Source: Primulina eburnea
Lineage: Eukaryota > Streptophyta > Magnoliopsida > Lamiales > Gesneriaceae
Length of the DNA: 64,000 bases
Direction of reading: 5' to 3'
Assembly: GCF_022965805.1 (NCBI RefSeq)
Contig: NC_133114.1
Span: 9,692,261 to 9,756,260, forward strand
Position numbers and translations under genes: made by a program. Positions 11,755 through 24,682 of the stretch are shown in pieces. Numbering within the stretch: position 1 is the first letter of the stretch; each line of letters begins with the position of its first letter. The notes beneath the pieces are model-generated. The model saw only the letters and a program-made list of their open reading frames with translations. It had not been told where the DNA came from and ran no database searches.

Positions 11755-13971
11755 ATGGCAAGCCAAATTCTCGATTACATTCTAAATGCTATGGCCATTG
11801 ATTTTGATTAAGTCCTCTCTGTTAAGGATGAATCCATTCGGAGCATCTTTCTGAAGCTGGAAGCAGCTGGATTGAAGAAGTTTCTTGGGTCATCGACTCA
11901 GGAAATCTATTCTAAATAGATTCAAGAATTCTATGACAACGGCTATATCTCTGCTGAAGGGAAAATCACAACCATTGTCAGCAGTGAGTTGCTGGTTTTA
12001 GATGAAGAATCATCCAACACCTTTTTCCAACTGCCTTCGGATGGTCTTTCTCACTTCTATGAAGTCAAAGTTGCTGATGTTGAAGATATGTTGACAATTC
12101 TCTCTGATGATGGGAAGAAGATAAATGTATTCGATCCCAAGAAGGAGCTCAAATATGAATATCAGTTATTGGCAGACATAACGGCCAAGGGTGTTCTAAC
12201 CAAGGCAGGTTCTTTTACTGACCTAACCCTTGAGAAATTTCAAGTTATGGCTGCTGTGATAAATGGAGGAAACTGAACTGGTGGTTCAGTCAACCAAACA
12301 GTCCAAAGGCTATGTCGTGCCTATCATCTTGATCTTGAAGAGCTAAGATTTTGTGGATGAATCGACTGAGAAGTCATCCAAACACAAAGTCTTCACTGCT
12401 AAGAATGTTCAACCACCAAAGACAAAGCTGGACATCTCTCCCGAGCAGTTTTTGAAAGTCAAAAAGGAGATTGGGACGCAGGCAACTCCCAAATTAGTAA
12501 AGAAGACCAAGGACTTGACGAAGTCAAAGAAGGCAATCAAGAGGAAATTGACTGTTAGTGAAACTGAATCGGAGAAAACCCCTTCTCTGAAAATCTTGAA
12601 AAAGCCAAGGACCCAAAAAACCAAGCCTATTGCAGCTAAGGAAGCCATCCCAGTTGAGATATTGAAGCCAACTGGAGTTGGACAGCTCATAAGTGCAATA
12701 CCAATCAGCGCACTACTTATATGATCTGATGCGTGTCAAAAAGCTAGCTCAAGTCACAGCTCAGCTACGCAAGAACTATGATCCTACAAGTCTAACTGCC
12801 TTCAATGACAAAGCTGTTTTTGATCAGCTGGACATGAATCTTATATCATTGTAGATGAAGATCAAAGATTGGGAAAAGGGAAAAAATTGACTATTCCAGC
12901 TAATTCCAAAAGTCAATCATCAGAAGATCAGGCTTAACCCTCAACAGTTTCTGAACAATCTGAACAAGCAACTGATCTTTCTTTCAAGGATGCTCAGCCG
13001 TCATCTTCTTCTCTTCAATCTCCTCCAGCAGGTATTCAACTATACTGTGTAACTGAGCTGTCACTGGCAGATGTCGATGAAGTAATACAATCAATGCCAC
13101 TGACGTCCAGATGGATGCTAGAACTGATGAAGCAGTTGAAGACCTAATCAATACTGAACAATCAGCCTTAGAGGCTGTAATACCAGAAGTTGTAGAACCA
13201 GTTCAGTCGCCTGCCACGACTGAACAAGGAGTTCAAACTGAAGCTGACATGGTTAAGTTGCACTCAGAACCAACCGAAGAGCCAACTGAAATGTTAGCTG
13301 ACAAACCAACTGAAGAGCTTACCAGCTCTACTGTTGCTCAGACCTCCACACAACCTCAAGAACCTAAACAGGAGGTAGTTGAAGAAATTATTCCAGAAAT
13401 AGTTACAGCTATGACGGAATCAATAAATAGGGCCTTGGTAATTTTCAATGAAGAAGACAAGGGGCAAGAACCAGAATCATCTAAAGCCATGTCTTCTCAA
13501 ATACCAATGGCTACTGATACTATGATAGAAGATATTCAATCCAGTCTGCACAATTTCATTTCAACTATCTCTGATATGAATTCAACTCAATTGCTGCACA
13601 CATTGAAGATTGATTCTACAAAAGAGAATACCATGAAAAGCCTACACCAGGTTACTAAGGATATCACTTCCTTATTTCTTAAATTGGATCAGTTGAAAAA
13701 GGACAGAGTGACGGTTCCAGCACTTTTCCAGACTCGAGACATGTTGATCAATCAAATGGACTTTATACAAACCAGCATGACCAAGAGATTGGATCTGATG
13801 CAGGAACAGATGATAAATGCTATATCTATGGTCACCTCAGAGGTCCGCATATTATCTAGCAAGGTTGATGGGTTTGACAAAAAGGGTGAAGAACAACACC
13901 AGAAACAATTCAAAAAAATATCCAGTCAACCAACTGATCAAGGACCAGCTGATAAAAGAGCAAAGAAATGA
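11755..13971 (+). pseudogene. Copia 3' (envelope-position) extra ORF, broken
   Basis: Starts at ATG 11755 (MASQILDYILNAMAIDFD) and is interrupted by stops at 11809 and 11917, a stop at 12274 and frameshifts. It continues as coding-like sequence at 12353-12721 (lysine-rich, nuclear-signal-like) and 13111-13971 (286 codons). The first part is globular (residues about 1-170). The last part begins with an acidic Glu/Pro/Thr-rich segment followed by a Met/Gln/Leu-rich, probably coiled-coil segment with a basic tail. It lies after pol and before the 3' LTR, where sireviruses keep an envelope-like gene, but I see no signal peptide or membrane span. It resembles abundant retroelement ORFs I recall from Gesneriaceae. 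Function unknown. Confidence 0.6.
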
Positions 13972-14225
13972 AGAAGTCCAGATCAGTTAGAAGACTACCT
14001 CTTTATTCAGTTGAGAGTTTTGGCAGATTTTCAGTCAGTCAGTAGAAGATTATATTATTCTTCTATTCTTTTTACGAATATGTACTCTAAAAGAAGATCC
14101 TTTCATTCAGAAATTCTTTTATTCTTTTTAAAATCTGTACATTGAAAAAGTTATCAATAAAAGATTATATTATCTACAAGAGTTTATTTTGATCAGTTCA
14201 ATAATTCTAAGTTTTGTCAAACACC

Positions 14226-14240
14226 AAAAAGGGAGAAATT
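14226..14240 (+). other. Polypurine tract of copia element
   Basis: AAAAAGGGAGAAATT directly before the LTR start. Confidence 0.6.
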
Positions 14241-15319
14241 TTTGGAAACTAAATTTCAGAGTTTGACAAATTAAGCGTGAAAATATTGAACAACTGATAA
14301 AGAAAGCTGAAGTTAACTGACTGAAAATTCATAAACTGATAGTTGCCCGAACTGAAGATTAATGCGTACATAATTCTAGGCCACCGAACTAAGCGAAGCT
14401 AACTGGACTGTGTTGTCAGCTGAACGATCAGTTGATACTAATAAGTTACACAACAATCAATTGAGATTGATCAGTTACACGCTAATCAATTAATCCTATC
14501 GGCTAAAGAAGTCAACTGATTTTATCAGCTTTACACGTCATCGGGTAAGGACGTAGCCAACAATCGACAATTTGTACAGAAAAAGTGGGAAAGCCGCTTT
14601 TCAGAAAAGCTATAGTGTACGATTGTCAGAAGAATGTTGGTATGACTATTCAACGGATATAAAGATTCAAATGTATTCAATGTTAATGTTGGAATCAAAG
14701 CCTATAAATAGCTGAGAAGATCAGCTGAAAAATATACGAAGTTAACTGAGTTACCCAACTATCGAGCTATACAGTCAGTTTGAAATCTACAAATATTCTT
14801 TAAAAGCTCAGTTTTACAAAAGCTCACACATATTATACATATCCATAGCTTTCAGGCTATACTTTACGCTTCAAGCACAAACATTCATTGTTGTTTTATT
14901 CGATCTTTGTAAGATCAGTTGTGCTAAAAAATTACATTAGTTGAGTACTGATAAAAATTGTATTGATACTAAGAGTTTCAGTTTTGGCATTGTTAAGTCC
15001 AAACTGAAGTGGGTTTGTACAGAGCATTTTATATATCAAAGTCTTTTAGTAAATATCATATCCTCGAGATAGAAGGGGTGACGTAGGAGTGTTTGAAATC
15101 TCCGAACATCCACAAATCTTGTGTTGCTTATTATCAGTTTTATTATACTTGTCTTTTAGTTATTCCCTCACTTCTATTAAGTTAACTGATTGACATTGAC
15201 AACAAGATTCGTGAATTCACTTTATCAATAATTGATTCATCCATCGAAAAGTTGTGAAAATTGTCAAGTGTTTATTCAACCCCCTTCTAACACTTTATCA
15301 CACCCAAACGATCCTAACA
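14241..15319 (+). mobile_element. 3' LTR of copia element
   Basis: Begins TTTTGGAAAC (first bases decayed) after a purine tract and ends CGATCCTAACA at 15319. CTATAAATAG (14702-14711 region) lies downstream of a CAGTT/AACTG-rich U3. The end (TTCAACCCCCTTCTAACACT, then CGATCC) resembles sirevirus-type LTR ends. The following sequence is the left part of repeat R2, the apparent insertion target. Confidence 0.7.
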
Positions 15320-17945
15320 TATACTTTGCACCATTTAAAATAAACCAATCAACCTATTATTTAAAATCTAACAACGCAGTGTAATGCATGAAATTGTAAA
15401 TCGTCAAACCAAACCTAAAACTAGCATTTTTCAAAAATAGCTTAAATCTTAACTCCTTTCAAAACCACTCAAAATCATAAAATATTTAAAGTCATACCAA
15501 CGCGAAAAAACTAGGAAAGGTCCTTGGGTTATGTGCAAAAGCAGTTCATCCAGTTCAACCATCAAGTCCTCAAACATCAACAAAATCATGCTAATCTGCA
15601 TTGGTTACATCTAGTGAGTCTAATGACTCGGCAAAGCTTAACCATGATATTAAGTAATACATATACATTCACATGCAATAGTAACAATAATTTAATAAAA
15701 TAGCTTTTCATAAACTTGCATAAACTTTAAACATTTTTTCTTTCACCATATCATTTCCCTTTTATCATATACATATACATGTCCTTTAAGGTGAATTTTT
15801 TTCATTAATTGTGACCATCCTTTCATCCTTCGGTCGATTGATCAATCTCAGCTATAACCATGGTACTAGACGGCGAGGCAACTTTAACCACTTTTCCGTT
15901 ATTTTCCTTATCTTATAGTCGACGGGGACTTTAACAACACTCTCACCTGTCAACTGAGCCTTGGCCTTACATATCATTATATCTTTTTGAAGGAAATTCG
16001 GTCGTTGGGTTACCACGGGGCTTTGTCCCATAAACGGGTTCCAGTCGGGCTTCGTCCCTCACAAATCCTCATTTCCTTACCGTCACAATTAAATTACTTC
16101 CTTCCAAACATTTTTCCTCGTTTCCATCACTTTAATACAATACATGCAATGATATAATTTTTCTTTTAAACAAAGCATACAACACGTCTTTTATCATTAT
16201 TGTTTTTCATCATAAAATTCTATAATCGTCCAAAATAAACATTTTAACAATCATTACAGCATTCAGGACACTGCCAGGACATCAGACATTTTTCATGAGT
16301 AAAATGACTGTTTTGCCCCTGAAACCCTAACTTTCTCAATTTACCCTTAGATCTTAAAACGGTGGCCCAAATCCGTCCAAAATTAACATAACACCTTAAA
16401 ATACACCCATAAATATTTCTTAACATAAACTTAAGTTCCTCGACTAATTTCTCATTTCGTTTTAAAACTTGCACATATATCTCGGTTTTAACCCGAATCG
16501 ACACGAAACTTAACCAAACTTGAACCATATCTTACGAAAATCTAACCATACCCAATGAAACCCAATTCAAGCCATTTAGAACCTTTAAAGACACCTAGAA
16601 CCTTGCTGGAAATTCTGTACAATTTCAAAAACCCTAACTTAAACAAACCCTAAATTCCTTCTACCCTGGCCCTCGGTCGACCCAACCAGACCCTATGCAA
16701 CCTTCCTAGGATCTTGGCGGAACCCTTAGGACTCTACTAGATCAGCCCTGCATAGTCATGCAAGCGCAGCCACCCAACCTGCACTTTAAGACCCGCGTAT
16801 GACAATCCTTGCGCCCAAGGCACTCGGCTACTGCCCTCTACATTGCACCAGCCATCCCTTAGCATATATAGGACCATGACTCAACCCCTAGGGACCTTTG
16901 GACTTGCCCCAAGAGTAGTCCACAGCCATGCGCTTCTAGAACCCAAATTCGGACCCTAGTTTTACAAAAACCCAGGGAAACATGCAGCCCATCCTTCCTG
17001 TCCAGCCCTTAAACATGCATATAGGAGTCCCTCAACTTACTGAAATTATTTCCTTTTTATGCCCCTACCATGACATCCCCTTTGTGCAACATAAACATGG
17101 ATTTAAAAGCATAAAAACCAAGGTTTTGATCATGGATTGCCATAAAAACGAAAATATAAGAAGGGTATCATATTTTATATGCAAACATGATTAAACATAC
17201 ATAATATGGTATGAAAAATAACTGAAAGAAAGATTAAGGATTGCCTTTGCATATTTTAAGTACGAAAAACAATTTTTGACGCGAGAGCCATTGGCGGAGA
17301 GACGGGGAGGAAGCTTGCTGTATTTTCCTTCAACCTCAAGTGTATTTGCCTTCAAAAATGTGGGTGTGTGTCCGTGTGTTGTGGAAGAGGGGTGGGGACA
17401 GAAAACCCAATGTTTCTTATGTGATATGAAGTGTTTTGTGGTTTAGAAACTCCCTAATTTGATATAAATAATTGGGTAGGAGTTTAGGTCCAATAATCTT
17501 AGTATAATAGGCCTATTAAACCCATTATAGTGTAGGAAAGATATTTCGTTTAGAAAATATTTTGAAAATATTAACTAAACCTCCAAAAAGTTCATGTTTT
17601 TTTCAAAAATCGATTATTTGTTTAAAATACGACTCGGCACGTAAAAACACTTCAAAAAGCACAAATTTAGAAAATAATATATAAAATATGTCATATATTA
17701 AATAATTAAAAATAATAATTTAATAAAAATATTTTTCTTTTACGGTCCCTGGTCTCCGTTCCTCGATCGCGTCTTGAATAACCTTTAAAATACAGTTTTA
17801 TGCATCCTAATAGAAAACAATATTTTAAACATGTAAACATGCTTACCACTTTCAATAAATACAATTAAAATAATTTAATTATTCATTTTTTCTTTTTCTT
17901 AAATTTGAATGCAGTTGGATTATGTTATCGCATTTGGACCTTACA
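15320..17945 (-). mobile_element. LTR-like repeat R2
   Basis: Second copy of R1, same orientation, starting TGTAAGGTCC on the minus strand at 17945. A TATA-like stretch and a CT-rich leader lie on the minus strand near 17290-17480. With R1 it could be the LTR pair of one minus-strand element whose interior was replaced by the copia material, or the two may be independent solo LTRs. No coding frame is supported; the 94-codon and 70-codon frames inside look random. Confidence 0.55.
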
Positions 17946-18023
17946 GAAGATACAACGAAAGTCAAAGAATCTTACTGATACAATTTATTCGTCACTTGAG
18001 AAAGGGGGAATAAAACACGTATG
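17946..18023 (+). repeat. Athila-like element B, 5' LTR fragment 1
   Basis: ACAATTTATTCGTCACTT and the GGGGGAATAAAAC following it match the reverse complement of about 48209-48262 in the inverted Athila LTR. The LTR continues at 24348 after element A. The earlier part of the LTR is missing; repeat R2 abuts instead. Confidence 0.65.
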
Positions 18024-18149
18024 TGTAATGCCCGGAAATTAATCACTGTAATTGATGATTGATTGATTTATAATGTCATGTGATTATGAATGGACCAATC
18101 GGGATACCGAGAAGAGGATTTAAAATGAAAGTAGGGATTTTTGGTGCGA

Positions 18150-18312
18150 ACCAAGACCGCACCCGCGGTCCCTACGACACAGCACCCGCGGTGTAGATGA
18201 TGAAAAATGGATAGGATTGCCGTGGGGTGACCGCACCCGCGGTGCTTATGAGACCGCACCCGCGGTGCAGGACCGCACCCGCGGCGCAGCAACGACCGCA
18301 CCCGCGGTGTTG
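18150..18312. repeat. CACCCGCGGTG palindrome array
   Basis: Six copies of a unit close to ACCGCACCCGCGGTG, unevenly spaced, ending about 45 bp upstream of the TATA box. Very CpG-rich against an AT-rich background. Confidence 0.85.
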
Positions 18313-18839
18313 CGTGTTGCGCGGAAAATGAGCCACCTCTTAGCATGCATGCAAGGATATATATAAACCGTTCTTTCCTTCAAAATTAGTAGGAAAAGAA
18401 TAGGAAAGCTCAGGGGAGGTTTGCGAAATCCTTACGCCTTTATATTTCAATCCGTCCATCTGATTTTGATTCCGACTTCGGTATTGAGTTCCTAGCGACG
18501 TAGGCTACAACTTGACAAAGACTGTGAGTTCAGGATTCGACTGAGCCAGACACCGACGAAAGAAAGGTATAAGTCAATGTGGTATTGGGAGATGGACTTG
18601 AGTCGGTTTGGACTTGAGTTTCCCTAAATCACATACTTTACTTTATTGCATTGATATTTGCATTGAATTGATGATATACTTGTTCTCTTGATTTTAGATG
18701 ACAGGTATTAGACGAGTTATCTTGTGACAGAAGTGCCGGATAGTGGTGGTATCGCCACGGCACATTGCACGATGTCACAAGATAGGATGCTAGTGATAGA
18801 GCTACAGTCCTTGACGGTTAGGTCAGGACACTGGATGTT

Positions 18840-19028
18840 TGGTTATATCGAGTAATGGAATCTATTACGGAATTCGATATAGGAACACCATATTTGGTTA
18901 TATCGAGTAAAGGGTAGTGGAATTCTTCTATTACGGAATTCGATATAGGAATACCAGGGCACTGGTTATATCGAGTAATAGAGATTATGGTTCCATCCTT
19001 TACGGAATTCGATATAGGAATACCACAT
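18840..19028. repeat. Three-copy tandem repeat with stem-loop arms
   Basis: Units start at 18840, 18895 and 18963 (55-68 bp). Each has TGGTTATATCGAGTAA near the start and TTACGGAATTCGATATAG near the end, which pair as inverted arms. Element F has one related copy near 50868-50930. Confidence 0.75.
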
Positions 19029-19537
19029 CTGGAAACCGGGATCCCTAGACTAGGATTGAGTCTAGTCTGAATTATGATTGATGTCGACAGTTTGATTTGA
19101 TATTGTTTATGTTTCAGATTTTGATACATATTCATGTTACCTGATTACATGCTTTATATTGTTTATATGATTGCATGTTTCGTTGATTTATACTGGGATT
19201 TATTCTCACCGGAGTTATCCGGCTGTTGTCTTGTCTGTACGTGTACTTGACAACAGGTGGGACAGGATCAGGGTCCAGGAGATGAAGAGCTAGATCGTGA
19301 TTAGAGTGGTGGCACCGGACTTGGACTAGATGTAGGGTTAAACACTTGACTTTAGTTTTAAACCCTAGTTTGAATAAATGTTGAAATACAGGATTTGTAT
19401 TTTATATACTGATATGTATATATGTTGTATGTCACTACGTTCCGCAGTTTAAAAAAAAATTTAGACCCTGTTTTAATTGATTAATTAGTCCCAATGATGA
19501 TTAAGAACTTGATTAGCGTCCGGGTCCCCACAACAGG

Positions 19538-19550
19538 TGGTATCAGAGCG
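19538..19550 (+). other. Primer-binding site of element A
   Basis: TGGTATCAGAGCG, initiator-methionine tRNA type, six bases after the LTR end. Confidence 0.85.
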
Positions 19551-19793
19551 ATAGATCCTTGAGATTGAGATAGGAGCTAGTGAGCGGGGTAGAATGAGAT
19601 TTTCTTTCCTTACTTTTGATTGCTAGCATGATTTACTGCTTTATAATGCATGTTTATCTGTTTATCTGATTTGATTTGAAAACATGTATTATTGAGATTG
19701 AATCAGAACCGATTCTGGATCAACAGTAAGATGATCCGAGGAGGCTTGAAACAGGATTATTGTTGGAATTGCTAACCCTTTTGGTTATCAGAT

Positions 19794-22700
19794 ATGCCTC
19801 CGAGGAGAATGCCAGAACAGGGGAGTACCTCGAATCCTCCCATGGATGTGACACCTACAGCAATGGAGAAATTGCTGAAAAGGTTTCAGTCATTTCATCC
19901 ACCGACTTTGAAAGGAACGGAGAACTCCGTGGAATGTGAAAGTTGGTTGGACGACATTGAATCACTGTTTGAATCTTTGGAGTATACTGAGGAAAAGAGG
20001 GTGAAACTGATAATACACCAGTTGCATGACGTTGCTAAACACTGGTGGATCACGACTAAAAGGGCATTGGAACAGCGAGGTACGGCCATTACCTGGAATG
20101 TGTTCAAATCTGAATTTATCTACGGTTCTTTCCAGTTTCTTATAGGAAGGACAAGGGAGCCGAGTTTGCAAACCTGAAACAAGGCCAGTTGAACATTGAG
20201 GATTATGTGGCTAAGTTTTCGACATTGCTCCGATTTGCTCCCCACGTAGCTGAACATGATGAGGCCGTAGCAGATCAGTTCATAAATGGCCTAAATCCTG
20301 AGATTTTTACGCTGGTAAATACTGGGAGGCCCAACAACTTCACCGATGCCCTGAACAGAGCCAAGGGAGCCGAGACAGGCTTGATGAGGCAGAGAGAGGC
20401 TTCATTTGTGCTTCCAGCACCGGGACAGCAACAACCACCTCCTCGATTTGAAGGAGGCAGCAGCAGTAGTACCGGGAAGAAGGATTTCTTGAAGGCTAGA
20501 GGGAAGCAATTTAAGAAATCAGGGACTACTTCGTCCAGTTCGAGTGGCTCTAGACAGACCGGTCAGAGCCAAAGCTATGCAGGACCGTACTGTAGTACTT
20601 GTGGAGGGAGGCATTCCACAGATCAGTGCCGAGGAGTAGTTGGCAGCTGTCGTATCTGTAGACAGCAGGGACACTTTGCCCGAGTGTGTCCACAGCGAGG
20701 TGCCCAGGGATCCCAGGCAGCTGAGTCATCTGGATCAGTGGCTCAGGCAGGTAGACGACCATCTGCCGTTCATTCCTTTCAGCCAGTACCGTCTCCTCTG
20801 TCACAGCAGAGGCCAGGAGAGGGCCAGACAGCGAGCCAGCCTCCTAGACAGCAGGCCCGATTGTTTGCTTTGACTGAGGAGCAAGCACAGGATGCACCTG
20901 ATGATGTAGTTGCAGGTAACTGTTTTATTTCTGGTTATCCTGCATATGTACTGATTGATACTGGTGCATCACATACTTTTATGTCTGAGCGATTTGCTTT
21001 AATGCATGCATTGTCTGTTGAGTCCTTAGCTACTGTAGTATCTGTCACGTCTCCGTTAGGAACAGGTTTGATATCAGTGAAATCTGTGAAATCGTGTATA
21101 CTGCAGTACGACGGGCATACGATTGATTTAGACTGTATTGTTCTTGGTTTATCTGATTTTGATTGTATTGTCGGCATCGACATGTTGACCAAGTACCGAG
21201 CTACAGTCGATTGTTTCCACAAGATAGTTCGATTCAGACCTGAGATGGCTGAGGAGTGGAAATTTTATGGTAAGGGTTCTAGAGCTAGAATTCCTTTGAT
21301 ATCTGCCATAAATATGACTCGATTATTGCAGAAGGGAGCGGATGGATTCCTGGTATATTCAGTTGATTTACTGAAGACGAGCCCATCATTGGCGGACTTG
21401 CCAGTGGTGTGTGAGTTTGCTGATGTCTTTCCAGATGAGATTCCTGGATTGCCTCCGATTCGAGAGATAGACTTCGGCATTGAGTTAATGCCAGGAACAG
21501 TTCTGATTTCGAGAGCTCCTTACAGGATGGCACCGATCGAGTTGAAAGAGTTGAAAGAACAGTTGGAGGATTTATTGGCCAAGGGTTACATTAGACCTAG
21601 TGTATCTCCTTGGGGTGCTCCAGTACTGTTCGTGAGAAAGAAGGATGGGTCGATGAGACTTTGTATCGACTACAGGAAACTGAACAAGGCAACGGTAAAG
21701 AATAAATACCCCTTGCCTCGTATTGATGATTTATTTGATCAGTTGCAGGGTTCATCGGTATATTCCAAGATCGACTTGAGATCTGGATACCATCAATTGA
21801 GAGTCAGGGATTCTGATATCTCAAAGACAGCATTCAGAACCAGGTATGGACACTATGAGTTTATTGTCATGCCTTTTGGTTTGACGAATGCACCTGCGGT
21901 ATTTATGGGATTGATGAACCGCGTATTTCAGAAATACTTGGATGATTTTGTTATCATATTCATTGATGATATATTGATTTATTCAAAGAATATGATTGAG
22001 CATGCTAATCATCTGAGGACTGTGTGGAGAATTTTGAGTGCAGAGAAACTGTATGCTAAATTGTCGAAATGCGAGTTTTGGCTGAAACAGGTTGTGTTTT
22101 TGGGTCACATTATATCGGGAGACGGTATATCAGTTGATCCTAGTAAGGTTGAAGCCGTGATGAGTTGGCCGAGACCTATATCTGTACCAGAAATTCGCAG
22201 TTTTATGGGTTTGGCAGGATATTATCGACGATTTATTAAATATTTCTCGAGTATTGCCAAACCGATTACGCAGTTAACTCAGAAGAATGCTCCATTCGTG
22301 TGGACAGAAGACTGTGAATCCAGTTTTCTTGAATTGAAAAAGAGACTGACCAGTGCGCCTGTGTTGACGATTCCTTCAGGCACTGGTGGATTTGTTGTTT
22401 ATTGTGATGCATCTCACCGAGGATTGGGTTGTGTTTTGATGCAGCGAGGGCATGTGATTGCTTATGCCTCAAGACAGTTGAAACCCCATGAAACTCGTTA
22501 CCCAATTCATGATCTTGAATTGGTAGCCATAGTCTTTGCATTGAAGATATGGCGGCATTATCTGTATGGTGAAAAATTTGAGATATATTCTGATCACAAA
22601 AGCTTGAAATATCTGTTTTCGCAATCAGAGCTGAATATGAGACAGCGGAGATGGCTGGATTTACTAAAAGACTTTGATTGTGAGATTAAATATTATCCAG

Positions 22701-24289
22701 GGAAGTCCAATGCAGCAGCAGATGCGTTGAGTCGAAAGGTATGTGCACTATCCTTATCGACGATAGGTGTCTCGAATTTGATAGAAGACTGCTGTTTGTC
22801 TGGATTAGCTTTTGAGACGGATTGTCAGCCTCTAAGATTATATGCAATTCGAGCTGAACCAGAATTGATATTGAGAATCAAAGAGGCGCAGAAAATTGAT
22901 CAGAACGTACAGAATTCGATTGCGATGGTTAGATCTGGAAATCAATCGGAATATCAGGTTCGTGACAATGTCTTGTATGTGAATAATCGTCTTGTTGTGC
23001 CAAATGTTTCAGATTTGAGACAGCGGATATTGACAGAAGCGCACAACAGTCGTTTTAGCATTCATCCTGGTGGCAGGAAAATGTATAATGATTTAAAGAC
23101 ACAGTATTGGTGGAAACAAATGAAATCTGATGTGACTGAATTTGTAGCCAAGTGTCTGAATTGCCAACAGGTGAAGGCTGAAAGAAAGAAACCAGGAGGA
23201 TTGTTACAGAGTTTGTCCATTCCTGAATGGAAATGGGATCACATTTCCATGGATTTTGTGACACAGTTGCCGAGATCCTCCCGAGGTTGTGATGCGATTT
23301 GGGTCATGATTGATCGATTGACCAAATCTGCATGTTTTATTCCATACAGGATGACGTATAGATATGATCAGATGGCCGATATCTATGTCCGAGAAGTGAT
23401 TAGATTGCATGGAGTGCCGAAGTCGATTGTTTCAGATCGTGATCCTCGATTCACTTCGCATTTCTGGCAGAGTTTACAGCAGGCTCTAGGTACGAAGTTA
23501 CATCTGAGTACCGCATATCATCCACAGACCGATGGACAGTCAGAGCGGACTATCCAGACACTGGAGGATATGCTGAGAGCCGTAGTGCTCGATTTTAGCA
23601 CTAGCTGGCAAGATGCATTGCCACTTTGTGAATTTTTGTACAACAATAGTTATCAAACGAGTATTGAGATGGCACCATTTGAAGCGTTGTACGGAAAGAA
23701 GTGCAGATCCCCATTATATTGGGATGATATCTCTGAAGTTCCTGAGACTGGACCGGATATGATCAGAGATATGACCGAGAAAGTTAAATTGATTCAAAAG
23801 AAAATGAAGGCAGCTCAGGACAGACAAGCCAAATATGCCAACCTTCGACGACGACCGTTGGTATTTGAGACTGGAGACCGAGTATTCCTGAAGATTTCTC
23901 CTTTCAGAGGTGTTGTCAGATTTGGCAAGAAAGGAAAATTGTCTCCAAGATATGTAGGTCCATATGAGATTTTTGAAAAGATAGGAGATCGTGCCTATCG
24001 ACTAGCATTGCCGCCTTCATTATCTGGAATACATGATGTTTTTCATGTATCGATGCTGCGGAAATATCTCCCTGATGATTCACACGTGATTCAACCAGAT
24101 GAGACTGAGCTGGATGAGACATTGAGTTATGTCGAGAAACCGATCAGGATTATTGATCGTAAAGAAAAACAGCTCAGAACGAAAATGATTCCCCTGGTAA
24201 AAGTTCAATGGACTCGTCATGGCGTTGAAGAAGCCACTTGGGAGACTGAATCAGATATGAGACAGGAATTCCCAGCATTGTTCCACTGA
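19794..24289 (+). pseudogene. Gag-pol polyprotein of element A, one frameshift
   Basis: ATG at 19794 (MPPRRMPEQGST) opens gag. A frameshift near 20115-20160 splits it from the long frame that runs to 24289 without stops. Order: capsid-type gag; zinc knuckle [14 protein letters not shown] (about 20650-20695); aspartic protease [10 protein letters not shown] (about 20945); RT with FIDDILIY (about 21957); RNase H (about 22395-22740); integrase zinc domain (about 23045-23170); integrase core with Asp in SMDFV (about 23248), Asp in VSDRDPRF (about 23430) and Glu in QSERT (about 23537). The C-terminal segment [17 protein letters not shown] resembles the chromodomain-like tail of Tekay chromoviruses. 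It would copy and integrate the element; as read here, gag and pol are uncoupled. Confidence 0.9.
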
Positions 24290-24347
24290 GACAGGAATTC
24301 CCGATGATGATTAAGAACTTGATTAACGTCCGGGTCCCCACAGTATG

Positions 24348-24676
24348 TGTTCTTAGCCATTAAATAATAGGAATTCATGAAGTTAAATACAACCAGAAGA
24401 ATGATCGTAGAAACTTAGTGAAATCATTCCTCTAAATATTTTCTCTTATAGTTATTTCTCCAGTCGGTGATCAAATTAATTCAGTGTTTTCAATTAATTC
24501 GTTCAAACAAACCAATCTGTTATAGATTTTTCTAGATAAAGTCTTGACTATTTTAATTACAAGCATTTATATATATTTTATTTACACTCCTCGTGGGATC
24601 GACACTTGCACTAAAAAATACATTTTACTATAACTTGACGTCGTGCACTTGCGAGCAATCAAGAAAACACGCAACA
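24348..24676 (+). repeat. Athila-like element B, 5' LTR fragment 2
   Basis: Near-exact reverse-complement match to about 47886-48208 of the inverted LTR. Ends CACGCAACA at 24676, just before the tRNA-Asp-type primer site. Confidence 0.85.
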
Positions 24677-24682
24677 AGTTTT

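Larger units (their letters stand above)
18024..19532 (+). repeat. 5' LTR of element A
   Basis: TGTAATGCCCGG...CCCCACA, 1509 bp. Contains a palindromic array (18150-18312), TATATAAA at about 18360-18367 and a three-copy tandem repeat (18840-19028). The start, the end and much of the body resemble the LTR of element F, but the arrays differ completely. Confidence 0.9.
18024..24342 (+). mobile_element. Element A, Tekay-like Ty3/gypsy retrotransposon, 3' deleted
   Basis: Full 5' LTR (18024-19532), tRNA-Met-type primer site, gag-pol, then only about 37 bp of the 3' LTR (24306-24342). It is flanked by a perfect 5-bp target duplication GTATG (18019-18023 and 24343-24347) and sits in the Athila LTR of element B: the flanks read through into sequence matching 48209-48262. 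The 3' UTR, purine tract and most of the 3' LTR were lost in one deletion whose junction lies in a shared TCCC(A/G)ATGATG. Confidence 0.9.

Noticed and set aside
18150..18312. Regular short palindromic repeats resembling a CRISPR array
   Set aside because: Plant nuclear LTR context, uneven spacing with no spacer structure, no cas genes. The same holds for 49727-49952 and 53878-54072.
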